The notes below the pieces were generated by a model that saw only the letters and a list, made by a program, of their open reading frames with translations, made no database searches and was not told the origin of the DNA. A stretch of DNA of 64,000 nucleotides from Excoecaria cochinchinensis. Lineage: Eukaryota; Streptophyta; Magnoliopsida; Malpighiales; Euphorbiaceae. The first letter of the stretch is position 1, and each line of letters starts with the position of its first letter. Positions 34,401 through 47,266 of this stretch are shown here, piece after piece. The translations under genes were made by a program, and so were the position numbers. The stretch lies in the NCBI GenBank assembly GCA_947683425.1, contig CANTUQ010000031.1, positions 3,855,001 to 3,919,000 of the forward strand, read 5' to 3'.

Positions 34401-36547
34401 GTGGGGACATGAATGTCATTAATGGAAAAGATAAGGGTATAATTGGAAACCATGGAAAAAGGAATAAGGAATTAAGTGTAATTAAAGAAATAATAAGATA
34501 ATTAAGGGATTTAAATGTAATTAGTAAATAGTGTGATGTAGATAAGTAATTATGTGATTAAATTGTTGAATTTCAATGAGTAAATATGATTAATGATATA
34601 ATAAGAAATAATAATAAACTAAAAAGTGGTATTAAGGGTAAGTAGTGGCAAAAGTGTAATTTGGATTGAAGTATTATGGTAAGAATTAATTGATGAAATG
34701 TGTGACAAAATAATGAAATAAATATAATAATATAATTAAGTAGTGACATTTTTGTAGAATAAAACAATTAAGAATAAGAATGTGTATTAATATAAAGTGT
34801 AGGAACCAAATTGAAGAATTATAAAGTTGAGGTTAGTTAGTGGATTAAAGTGTAAATTAGTAGATGAAATGGATAACAAATATATAATTGATAGTTGATG
34901 AACAAATGATCTATGAAGCATAGAAAAATCATTGCATGAATAAATATTAAGTGATTAATAATTATAATTGATTTGTACGTATATAGTGAATGTGAATGTA
35001 TTTGTATTTTTTATTATGTTTGAATAACGATGTAATTAAAAATAAGTGGCAATAAAGGATAAAGAGATAAAATGGCAAGGTTGTGAATAAGCAATTAAGT
35101 GAGAATTTAATTGTAATTGATTATTATAAGATAAAGTTGGGATTTAAATGTGAGTAATGAGAAATTTACTAATAGTGAAGTGAAGAAAATATTAATAAAT
35201 CAATAAGGGGCCATAGTAAATTAAGTTATAGTGCAAGATAAGAAAATAAAGGATGTAAAGAATTAATGAGGATGATGATGTGTTTTCACTAAGTGATAAT
35301 ATAGAAAGAAATTTATAGATCCGATGTAATGTTAATTGTATAAGTGAATAGAATTAAATTGGAAGGTAAGTGTTAATAAAGAAATTGTAGGTATAATGAT
35401 GAGATAAACAAGTGGGTTTAAATAATAGTTAAGATAAATATTTAACTGTGTTTAGAATGAATTAACATAGGGTCTCTAAAGTGAATAATAGAAGTGGAAA
35501 TAATGTCAGTAATAATAGGTACAACATTGATTAAGAAATAAATAAGGAAATTGTAATCGAATAATAACTTAAACCTAATAACTGAATTGTAATGTATTCA
35601 TTCAATGATAAAATAATTCATACATGAGTAGCAATAAATAACTTAACGAAAGAGTTGATGCAGTGGAAAGGCAAGAAAGTAAAAAGGGAAAGTTAAACAC
35701 ATAAAGTAAGTTATAAAAGTAAATTAATGTTTCAAATACCAAAACAATGACTAATTGATAAGTGGTTATAAAGGTAAACATAAGATAATGTTAAGGGATA
35801 GAAATGAAAATCGATTGATAAGTGATAAATGAATCGTAGTATTGTAGTATTAAAGAATTACTAATAATAAACAAATAATTGATAATCGAATTGAACGGTG
35901 TTAAGTCATAAGAATATTAACAAGAGATGAAATGATAAGTGGTTAAAGTTAATAACGAAATAGTTAAATATAGTAAAAGTAATAGTGTAAGCGATAGTGA
36001 AAGTGATAGTAAAAGTGAAAGTGCTAGTGACATTGATAACAGTGTATAAAATGAATAGTAGAAGTTCAGTGATAATGAGAGAAACAAAGATAACGAACAC
36101 CGTAAAAGTGTATAATAATCATTCCAAAGTCTCAGAAATTAATGCTCTTATAAATTAAATAAAGTAAAAGAAATATATGTGTGTGTGCATGCATGTAATA
36201 TTAGTGTGGAAAACTTAAGATATGTATCCACCATTGGGCATTTTATGCTCAGCGCGTAGAGTGTCACTGCACGCAGGTTATGATAGAGTTTAATGTGGTC
36301 GAAGATGTAGTATCGACTGGACGAAGATATTGGCAGCAAGGATCGATGTTTGGCATGACATGTATACGACCGCGGAAACAAATACAAGGTATATGGTATT
36401 GTTCTGTTTAGTATGTGTATGTTTGTGTTTGTTATAAAAAGAGAAAAAAAAAATTCCTGCAGAAACTATCGAGTGCATTGTAGTGCTTGTCAGTGCAGTG
36501 TTGTGACATCCGGTATCCGTAACATTTACGGGTATAAGGGTGTTACA
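31442..36547 (+). repeat. 5.1-kb solo LTR of a different family
   Basis: It runs from TGTAGTGGCCCAAATACC to ATAAGGGTGTTACA with the perfect duplication TGCTG (31437-31441 and 36548-36552). A promoter is visible: TTATATAAAC at about 32425 followed by a pyrimidine-rich leader with CTCTCCATTCCTCTTC. About 4 kb of A/G-rich, low-complexity sequence follows with no coding potential. The start resembles the LTR at 61984 (TGTAATAACCCAAATAGG). Its length is unusual for a plant LTR; long LTRs of this kind are known in some chromoviruses. Confidence 0.8.
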
Positions 36548-36787
36548 TGCTGACCCTGCCGCGCGCGAGGGTTGCTGCAGACGCCGATTTTTTTTTAAAT
36601 AACAATTTTTACTACAACACTATAATTTTCAAACTCCATTTTTCAAATTTATTTTTTAAAACATTTTTTATTCTAAAATGCAAATTTGACAAGGAAATCA
36701 TCATTTCCAACCTTTTTGCCTATGAACAAACATCTAATCATCATTGGGTAACTCTGATCTGAGCTGACTTAGGACTTGATGTCTACA

Positions 36788-37176
36788 CATATCCTTAATA
36801 AGATGCATCGAATTCTAGATGACCCCAGAACTTGGGAAAATACCATTTTATCCCCTTATTCTGGCCTGCGATTTTTGAGAAGAATTAGAATGGACTAGAA
36901 TCTTCTATTAGCTGCTGCCGGCTTCTCGGACCCTCGTTTCCATGTCTTCCGGTTTACTTATCAGGAATTATGCCCCCTGCCTGAAGAGTTTGCTACTATT
37001 ATCAGAGTGAGGTTTCCACTTGTCACATCACCTTGTATCCCAATCTGTGATTTTGTCCGTGCGAGGGATATTGCACTGGTCCTAGGTGTTTCTTCTTCAG
37101 TTGCCACTAGACTGGCTCCTCGGGGGACCACCTTCGCTCTAGAACCTTTGACTGAGGCATTAGAGGGTTTCCCTAT
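36788..37176 (+). pseudogene. Continuation of the Ogre ORF1-like ORF (unknown-function domain)
   Basis: The frame reads KMHRILDDPRTWEN, then one nonsense codon, then SDPRFHVFRFTYQELCPLPE and CDFVRARDIALVLGV, ending at 37176 where the E3 LTR begins. The FxFPxxELcPxxEEfa pattern resembles extra ORF1 proteins of Ogre-like elements and related plant mobile-domain proteins of unknown function. Only the N-terminal third is here. This is a tentative family call by motif memory, not by search. Confidence 0.45.
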
Positions 37177-38307
37177 TGTAAACACCGAGTCCTAAGGCAG
37201 TCCAGATCAGAGTTACCCAATGATGATTAGATGCCTGTTCACAGGCAAAAAAATTGAAAGTGATGATTTCCTTGTCAAATTTGCATTTTAGAGTAAAAAA
37301 ATAAAAAATAATAAAAAATATATTAAAAATTAAATTTGAAAAATGGAGTTTGAAAATTATAGTATTTTTAGTTAAATTTGAAAATTTGAAAAAAAAAACA
37401 GATGTCGGCTACGTCGGAGTGTTATGCCCGCGCACGGGCCGTCGCTTCGCGCTGGGCGAGCGCCCGCGCGACGCCCGTCGCGCACACCGACGGGCGTCGG
37501 TCGCCCTAGTTCCACCGAAAATGCTGATTTTGGCCCACAATTGATTTTTTTTGGGATTTTTTCACCAAATTTGAATTTTTATCCCATTTTTAAGGTTTTT
37601 TTATGATTTTTTTCATTTTTAAAATATAGATAAATAATATTTGAATTAATTAAGGGTTTCTTTCTTAATTAATTATATTTTCCTTTTTTTCTTGATATAA
37701 ATAGAAAAAGATGAAACGAAAATGGTGGGGGGTGGAATTCGTTTTTAGGGTTTTTCTTCATTTTTATCTTCTTCTTTTCTTCAACAAATATCCTCTCTAC
37801 ATTTTTTAGGTTTGCTCCTCAAAATAAAAATTCTTTTAAGTTAAAAAGTTTAATTTCTTTAAGAAGAATTTTTCTTAAAACATAAATTCATTTTTTGTTC
37901 TTGACAATTTTCATTTTTCTTTTATTATTTTTATTTCTTCTTCAAATAAAAATTATTTTTTTAATCAATAATCATTCTTTAGACAAAAAAATTCATTCTT
38001 TTTCTTACGAATTTTTATTTTATTTCATCTTTTTGTAATTTATTTCTTGGAATAAAATTCTAATTTCTATTATTTTCAATTCTAATTTGCAAAATGAAGC
38101 AAGAAAATCAATCATCATTTTTTCCTTCATCGAATCTGAACTCTGAGCGTAAACATTATAGGCTCAATCTCTTTTTTTATTTTCTTTTATTTATTTTTGT
38201 TCATATTTAATTGATTAAAATGTAAATTTTTATTGTTTTCATTTATTTATTTGTTCTATTGTTTGTATATTTATTTTTATTTAGTATGTTTATATATTAT
38301 TATTATC

Positions 38308-38499
<192 letters not shown>

Positions 38500-39289
38500 G
38501 TATCAATTCATTAACATGTTATTTTATTTATTTCAATCATATCATTTAATTCCTTTGTCATTCATAATTCATTTTCTTCATTTATTTTAATTTATTAACA
38601 TTTTAATTCATTTATCATTTTGATGTCATCTTATTTTATTTTATTTTATTATTTATTATATGTTTAATTGATTTGATTACTAACATTAATTGTATTTGTT
38701 CTTGACTCCAATATCTATTTTCTCCTTTGGGCATTCTCGCGAGCAAACGGGGAGATCCAGGAGGCTCGTTTGGTTTGATAATTTATTTTTATTATTTGTA
38801 TTATCTGCTTTATTTGGCTTTTTATTTATTTTGTCAAATGTAATTCCTAATAAAATTGTTTATTTTAAGCACGCTAAAAAGAAAATCACAAAAATATTTC
38901 TATCCATTAACTTGAAACTTTTTCTAATAAAAATGGGACCAATGTCCTAGTTTTTTCATCCAAATAAATTGTCATTTTAAAATTATTTTCTTTAACTATA
39001 TATGCGAGGACCAATGTTCTCATCCTTAATAAATATCCCATTTTATGCATGATTTTCATGCTATTTACAATGGGGGTTGTATTTTGCCCCTAGTTTTGTT
39101 GTAATTTATTGCATTTTCATTTACCTTATACTAGTCTTCCTTTTGTTTATCGATTTTATTACATGAATGATCTGCGCTTTAATTAATACATTAAATTGTA
39201 TGAGAAAAGGAATGAAATATTAAATTCAAAACTCAATTATAATTTAACCAAAGTATGAATAAATGGAAAGTCCTGAACGATCTCTGGTC

Positions 39290-39690
39290 TTAGGTTCAAC
39301 GAGATTAGAGGACCATCTCAATGTCTCATTGGGATGGGGTCTCCAAAATATCTCTTGTTGCCCAAAATAGGCCCCATTTGCATAATCCTAGGCTCTATGA
39401 GGTTTGAGGACCACCTCAATGTCTTATTGGGGCGGGGTCTCCAAAATATCTCTGGCTTGCCAAAAATGGATGTATATGCGTCGTCTTAGGCTCCATGAGG
39501 TTAGAGTACAATCCCAATGTTCTATTGGGATAGGAACTCCAAAATATCTCTTGTTGCCCAAAATAGACACAGATGCGCTGTCTTAAACTTATTGAGGCTA
39601 GACGACCTTTCCCAATATTTTATTGGGTGACGACTCAAGAAACCTCGTTGTTGCCTAAAATAGATGCCCTTATAATCTCTTACAAGTTCC
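39290..39690 (+). repeat. U5 hairpin modules of the E3 LTR, four units of about 100 bp
   Basis: Each unit contains CTCCAAAATATCTC, TTGTTGCCCAAAATAG and a hairpin of the type CCCAATGTTCTATTGGG. Homologous arrays in reverse lie at 29330-29610 and 41000-41380; E2 has two units. Copy number varies among LTRs. Confidence 0.8.
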
Positions 39691-39758
39691 ATGAACCTCT
39701 CTTGAACGCTCTAAAGGCGGGCGATCGGGGCGCCCTGAGGTTCGACGCGCAACACAGT

Positions 39759-39931
39759 ATCGCTGCTTTTTCGCCGTAAAATTTAGCGACTAATTTTGTT
39801 AGCAGTCACTATTTAGTCGCTAAATTGCTTTTTCAATTGAAAAATTATGTTTTCACGACTAAATCTTTTTTTGGTCGCAAAATAGCGACTAAATTTTGGT
39901 AGTCGCTAATTGCCAGTTTTTTTGTAGTGAT
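39759..39931. mobile_element. 173-bp MITE between the LTR and the primer site of E3
   Basis: Compared with E2, where CACAG is directly followed by TGGCGACT, E3 has extra sequence flanked by the duplication AGT (39756-39758 and 39932-39934). The ends are ATCGCTGC and GTAGTGAT (6 of 8 inverted), with TTAGCGACTA words inside in both orientations. The 3-bp duplication and CACTAC-like end suggest a small CACTA relative. Superfamily uncertain. Confidence 0.65.
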
Positions 39932-39933
39932 AG

Positions 39934-39951
39934 TGGCGACTTCGCTAGGGA
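39934..39951 (+). promoter_or_regulatory. Primer binding site of E3, tRNA-Arg type, displaced
   Basis: TGGCGACTTCGCTAGGGA matches the E2 site with two changes. It is now 178 bases from the LTR end because of the MITE, so it should not prime normal minus-strand strong-stop synthesis. Confidence 0.75.
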
Positions 39952-40696
39952 CTTAAATGAGACTTCGCTTCAAAAGTACCTTGATTAAAATATATAATTG
40001 AGTTTTAATTTTAAAATTTCATCCCTTTTCGAAACTGTATTGCATATCACTAGAACCTTAGATCTATGCTAGTTTGGTCCCTCTTTTAACCCCGATGCGT
40101 TCCTAAGCACGACCCTACATTTACTCAATGTAGGGAAGTGTTAGGGATAATCACCAGCCCAAGCCTCGTACCATTTGGTATATTAAATGGAGACCCGATC
40201 GGTCGTTATGCTCGTGATGAGCTAGACCCGGTGGCAGGGACCATGCTTGGATAGCCTGAAAGTATCATCACCCTGGCTAAAGCCCATGTAATGAAAATAG
40301 ATACTTCCCCTAGAAGGTATGAACCATAATACTATGCTTGCTGTATGAATTATTTTGTATTTGACAAACCTAGATAATTTGATTGGTCACTTAATCAAAG
40401 GGTTTCATGCCCCAATAGGCCCATGTTAATTTATTCGGACTGCCTAAATACACAATGGTTGGAACCCATACGTATGTACATAGTTAAGAGAGGTTATGTT
40501 TCCAATTTTCCACCGTGCACCATGTACGTCCATCGAGTTCCCCGGACCAAGCCCACCTAGGAAAGAGACTACGACCTCGTGTGTGGGAGCAACAAGGTTG
40601 GAAGGACCTATGTGCTTACATGTGATTGTAGATACTGCATAGCACAATCATGCATCTTATGGCATTCATGCATCATCCTAACCTAATATGTTTTGC
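39952..40696 (+). other. E3 leader, non-coding, conserved with E2
   Basis: It shares blocks in order with 7314-8189, for example CACCAGCCCAAGCCTCGTAC. Small open frames on either strand are not supported. Confidence 0.6.
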
Positions 40697-40894
40697 AGCC
40701 ATCATAGATCTACCCAGGTGGTTAAGCGGTCCCCGCAGAAATCCGTTCTTCGAATTGCTAGAAAGGGTAGAATATTCAAACTCATTTTTCGAAAGCAGTC
40801 ATGCTACCTCCTCCCAGTTTTCTATACACAGTAAAATGGCTAACTCATCAAAAGGGACGGACGCCACCAGGGCTATGATAGCTGAAGAGGTAGG
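40697..40894 (+). pseudogene. E3 gag, N-terminal part
   Basis: The frame from IIDLPRWLSGPRRNPFFEL to MIAEEVG matches the beginning of the E2 gag region. It is broken at 40894 by E4 and resumes in the same frame at 54620 with RQFEEFENRMMAMM, which supports E4 having inserted here. Confidence 0.65.
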
Positions 40895-42177
40895 TGTGAC
40901 GCGCGCCGAACCCCGGGGTACCCCGAACGGCCCGCTTTTAGGGCATTCGGGAGAAGTTCATGAAAACTTGTAAGAGATTTACAAGGGCGTCTATTTTGGG
41001 CAACAAAGAGGTGTTTTGGAGTCGCCATCCAATAGAATATTGGGGAAGGTCGTTTAGCCTCACTGAGCCTAAGACAGCGCATGTGTGTTTATTTTGGGCA
41101 ATCAGAGATATTTTGGACACCTCCTTCCAATAGAACATTGGGAGGATCATCTAATCTCGTGAAGCCTAAGACGATGCATATACGTCTATTTTGGGCAAGC
41201 CAGAGATATTTTGGACACCTCTTTTTAATAAAATACTGGAAAGATCATCTAATTTCGTAGAGCCTAAGACAATGCACATTGAGCCTATTTTGGGCAACGA
41301 GAGATATTTTGGAGACCCCATCCCAATAGAACATTGAGATGGCCCTTTAACCTCGTTAAGCCTAAGACCAGAGATGGTTCGGGACTCCCTATTTATTCAT
41401 ACCTTAGTTAAATTATAATTGAGTTTTGAATTTAAAATTTCATTCCATTTTCTCATTCAGTTAAATGCAATAATTAAAGCGTCAGATCAATCATATAATG
41501 AAAGTGGTAAATAAAAGTAAGATTAAAATAAAGTAAATAAAAAGTACGATAGATTACAACAAAACTAGAGGCAGAATACAACCCCCATTGTAAATGACAT
41601 GTAAATCATATATAAAATGGGATGTTTATTAAAGATGAGGACATTAGTTCTCACATGCATACTTAAAAGAAAAAGTATTAAAGGTGGTGGTTTATTTGGG
41701 TATAAAAAAACTAGGACATTAGTTCTACTTTATTAGAAAAATACCAAATTAATTAATATAAATATTTTTGTGATTTTCTTTTTTAAACGTGCATAAAATA
41801 AATATTTTTTTTAAATTACATTTCACAAAATAAATAAAAAACCAAATAAAGCAAATAACACAAATAATAAAAATAAATATTCAAACCAAACGAGCCTCCT
41901 GGATCCCTCGTTTGCTCATGAGGATGCCTAAAAAGAGAAAATAGATATTGGAGTTAAGAACAAATACTAAGAATTAAGGTTAGTAATCAAATCAATTAGA
42001 TCAATTAAACAGATAATAAATAATAAAATAAAATAAAATAAGGTGACATCAAAATGATAAATGAATTAAAATGTTAATAAATTAAAATGAATGAAAAAAT
42101 GCATTATGAATGACAAAGGAATTAAATGATATGATTGAAATAAATAAAATAACATGTTAATTAATTAATACATAAAA

Positions 42178-43038
<861 letters not shown>

Positions 43039-44439
43039 TATAAACATATTAAATAAACAAATATACAAACAATAAAATAAATAAATAAATGAAAACAATA
43101 AAAATTTACATGTTAATCAATTAAATATGAGAAAAAATAAATAAAAGAAAATAAAAAAAGAGATCAAGCCTAGAATGTTTACCCTCAGAGTTCGGATTCG
43201 ATGAAGGGAAAAAAGATGATTGATTTCCTTGTTTTGTTTTACAAAATTAGAATTAAAGATGATAAAAATTGGAATTTTATTCCAAAAAAATAAATTTACT
43301 TAAAAAATGATGAAAGAAAATAAAAATTCTCAAGAACAAATAATTATTTTTGTTTGTCTCAAGAAAAAAATTATTTATGAAAAATCTTGTTTTTTTTTAG
43401 AAAATCAAATGAAAAAATTGGATTTTAAGAACAAACAGTTATTTTGTTTGCAGCAAAATCTATTTTCATCAAAAAGGGATTCAAATAAAAATGTTTGAGA
43501 AAACATAAGTAAAAAACTAATTAAAAGATAAAAGTAAGAAAATTGAATTTTTAAGAACAAATAATCACTTTATTTGTCTTAAAAAGTAATTTTTCATCGA
43601 CAAAGTTCCATCTAAAATATTTAAAAGGAATTCTATTGAAAAAGAAGAAGAAGAAGAATTGAACTTTTTAACTTTTAACAATTTTATTTTTTAGGGGAAA
43701 AGCCTAGAGAGAATTTTGAAGAAAAAGAAGAGAAAAATTAAAGAAGAAACCCTAAAAATGAATCCCACTTTTTTTGTTTCATCTTTTTCTATTGATGTCA
43801 AGAAAAAAAGGAAAAACTAATTAATTAAGGAAAAACTAATTAATCAATTCAAATATTATTTATATATATTTAAAAATGGAAAAAATCATGAAAGACCTTT
43901 AAAAATGGGATAGAAAATCAAATTTGGTGAAAAAATCAAATTTGGGCCAAAAATTAGCACTTTCGGTGGAACAGGGGCGACACTCGAGCGCGGACGCCAC
44001 GTGCAGGTGCCGCACGCCTGCGGGCTGCCGCAGGCCGTCGCCGCGGCTTACACCCGATTTTTTTTTTTAATTTAACTAAAAACACTATAACTTTTAAACT
44101 CAATTTTTCAAATTTAATTTTTAATACATTTTTATTCTAAAATGCAAATTTGACGAGGAAATCATCACTTTCAACCTTTTTGCATGTGAACAGGCATTTT
44201 ATCATCATTGGGTAACTCTGATCTGGGCTGCCTTAGGACTCGGTGTCTACAGTTGGCCCCAATTTTAGGGAAACTAGTGCACTAGTGCCTAGATGAGTCA
44301 AAATTCAGAGAAAAAGGAAAGAGATGCGTACCTGAGGCAGTCCCTTACCTTCCGTAGTGTGTTCAACCTCGTGACCCCTCATTGCCGAGTTGTAGTGTAT
44401 TTCACCGCAACCCTTCGATGATTCGTTTTGTCACCTCCA

Positions 44440-45478
44440 TTTTACTGGCCTCCTCTCGGCCTGCACAATATCTGACTGTCACGAGATGCAGTGTTATCCG
44501 ACTGTAACCCAATTGCAATTTGTTTTATTACATGTTCCCCGCTGGCCTCGTCTCGGCTTGCACGGTGTCTGAATGTCATGAGAAGTAGTATTCTCTAACT
44601 ACCACCCACTTGCGATTTGTTCTATTGCATGTGTCCCGCTGGCCTCATCTAGGCTTGCACGGTGTCTGTGAGATGTAGTGTTCTCTAACTACAACCCTAT
44701 TGTGATCTGTTCTATCACATGTGTCCCGGTGGCCTCATCTCGACTTGCACTGTGTCTGTGAGATGCAGTGTTCTCTAACTACAACCCTATTGCGATCTAT
44801 TCTATCGCATGTGTCCCGCTGGCCTCATCTCGGCTTGCACGGTGTCTGTGAGATGCAGTATTCTCTAAATACAACCCTGTTACGATCTGTTCTATTGGAT
44901 GTGTCCCGCTGGCCTCATCTCGGCTTGCAGGGTGTCTGTGAGATGTAGTGTCCTCTAACTACAACCCTGTTGTGATTTGTTCTAGCGGATGCGTCCCGCT
45001 GGCCTCATCTCGGCTTGCACGGTGTCTGTGAGATGCAGTGTTCTCTAACTACAACCCTGTTGCGATCTGTTCTATCGCATGTGTCCCGCTGGCCTCATCT
45101 CGGCTTGCACGGTGTCTGTGAGATGCAGTGTTCTCTAACTACAACCCTGTTGTGATCTTCTCTATCGTATGTGTCCCACTTGCCTCGTCTCGGCTTGCAC
45201 GGTGTCTATGAGTTGCAATGTTCTCTAACTACCACCCACTTGCAATTTGTTCTATTGCATGTGTCCCGCTGACCTCATCTAGGCTTGCATGGTGTCTGTG
45301 AGATGTAGTGTTCTTTAACTACAATCCTGTTGCTATATGTTCTATCGCATGTGTCCCGGTGGCCTCATCTCGGATTGCACGGTGTCTATGAGATGCAGTG
45401 TTCTCTAACTACAACCCTATTGCGATCTATTCTATCGCATGTGTCCCGCTGTCCTCATCTCGGCTTGAACGGTGTCTC
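44440..45478. repeat. 90-bp tandem repeat in the E4 3' UTR, about 11 copies
   Basis: GTGTCCCGCTGGCCTCATCT recurs with an exact 90-bp step: GTCCCGCT ends at 44640, 44730, 44820, 44910, 45000 and so on to 45450. As 90 is a multiple of three, an open frame can run through several units (44721-44948), but it has no other gene features. Confidence 0.92.
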
Positions 45479-45929
45479 CCTGCCAACCATTATCCAATCT
45501 GCACAATAACTCGTTCGTCCTTGTCTTTGCTGGCGCTTATCTTGAATCTCTTTTCCTACAAAAAAAAGGAAAAACAAATGTGCGAAGTATGTAAAAGAGA
45601 TGCGTACCTGTGGCAGTACATACCTGTTGGGGTCGATGTCAGACGGGTGCCCCCTGGAGGATGGTTGGTTGTTCCTTGGAGAAGGATTTGTGGAATATGA
45701 ACATCTTCCCCTTGATTGCATCGAGTCAATTTCCAAACTTCCAAAGTGCGGATCTCATCTTCTTGCAAAGTTCAGATATCATCCTCGTAGAGATCCCTTA
45801 CCGACTGTGATGTACCAGATACCGATCCCTCTATCATCTCCAACCAAAGCCTCCTTGTTGAAAAGACCTGTGTACCTCTTAAGAGGGCTCTGTGCTCGCA
45901 GGGAGACTTTGAAAATCTGTGCTCACTGA

Positions 45930-46110
45930 GAGGCTTAAATGCTCACTGAGAGTCTTTGATTTCGAGCCTCCAGAGAGGAAAATAGGTTTGAGCTTTTAGA
46001 GAGGAAAATTATATTTGAGATTTCAGAGAGGAAATTGGATTTGAGCCTGCTTAGAGAAAAATTATATTTGAGCCTCCAGAGAGGAAATTGGATTGGAGGT
46101 TTTGTTGCTT
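45930..46110. repeat. Second short repeat in the E4 3' UTR, about 28 bp, five or six copies
   Basis: GAGCCTCCAGAGAGGAAA, GAGCTTTTAGAGAGGAAA and GAGATTTCAGAGAGGAAA follow one another. A single CCTCTTAAGAGGG lies just before (about 45876-45888). Confidence 0.7.
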
Positions 46111-47266
46111 GCCTGCAGGCGGATAGGTTTTAATGTCTTTGTCGTCTCTTAAAAGATTTTTTTTAGGTTTTTTGTAAATTTTTGGGATTTTCATATTTTG
46201 GATGTATTTGAATTTTTACAGTATGTTGGATTTTCAAGGCCTTGAAAATATCTTCTTATTTTTGTTTTTCATGTTTTCATTTTTTGTTTGTTTTTGTTGT
46301 TTTTGTTTGAGAATTTGTATTCTTTGTACATTTGAATTTGGATTTTTGTACACTTATTGTGTGATGTGTGTGAGCGTACATCTTATGATAGAGAAACTTA
46401 CCTGATTGCTCTCGGCATGGTGTGCATGAATAGGCTTATTCTTCTGGGTGTTCCCTATCTATACAGACGCACCTGATTTTATGCCGGATACAATGGCTGA
46501 TAATGTTGAGCTGAACCCATCTCTTGGATCATCTTTGCGCATGAGGTCTATTCGGACCTTTCCCCTTGAGTCATGTACATAGCAACGTATACAAAAGATT
46601 GTGTGTGCGTATGGGATCATGTGTGAAATATACATACAAAACTATATACAGGAAACATATGCAAAGGATTAATGTACAAAAATTATGTGTACGCAACTAC
46701 ACATTTAAAAGATTGAATGCACGTGATATCCTTATGTGCAAAGAATTATACATTACATGTATGCAAAGATTATGTACTCGAAATGTGCGTGAAGAATTGC
46801 ATATGCAAAATATATACAAAGTTCATGCATGTGTGAGTGCATGTTGGGCATCATGAAAGGCTATGGACGTGTAAAGTTATACAGGGAGATATGCAAAAGA
46901 TTGTACATGCGAGATGCATGTGAGATGCAAAAATGGATAGACCATATCCTAGGTGGTTAAGGGATTCGTTGAGGGTACTGCTACTATCTGATCCCCCAAT
47001 GATCTAGAAAAGTATCATCTTGGTTTAGGAACTTTGACCCATAATCCTTTCAGAGAGAACTATCATGTGTGCCTCTTTGCCCCCCGGTCAACAAGCATAC
47101 GCCTTTTGCTATGAATTGTACATCATTTTGCCCTCGGTACTGTGAATCAAGTTCTGCATTATGCACTATCTGCCTAAATGGAAGTTATTTGGAGTAATGC
47201 CACCTTATCGCTCCAGGCTTTAAAAGTTATTATTTTAAAGGTAGTGCGTCCCTTGTGGATTTTCAC

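Larger units (their letters stand above)
29234..36787 (-). repeat. Ogre-like solo LTR, interrupted by a second solo LTR
   Basis: The plus strand begins TGTGAGGCAGG (29234) and ends GATGTCTACA (36787), the reverse of a TG..CA LTR. Both flanks are CATAT (29229-29233 and 36788-36792), with no primer site or polypurine tract on either side, so it is a solo LTR. It contains three or four U5 hairpin modules (29330-29610), a (TAA)n tract, and a GC island (31365-31436 and 36553-36590) split by the 5.1-kb LTR. Confidence 0.85.
44252..47266 (-). other. 3' UTR of E4 with polypurine tract
   Basis: It begins with GTTGGCCCCAATTTTAGGG, the reverse of the polypurine tract. No coding region is supported. Blocks near 47040-47260 match E5 59450-59720. 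It ends at 47266 where the Tekay-like LTR is inserted. Confidence 0.75.

Noticed and set aside
37350..37606. Arg/Pro-rich frames over 37401-37512, and similar ones at 26030-26315 and 54173-54508
   Set aside because: They are translations of U3 GC islands that differ in every LTR and are not conserved as protein.
44721..44948. Repeat protein with 30-residue units
   Set aside because: A 90-bp tandem repeat in a 3' UTR explains the regular frame; there is no start context or other gene feature.
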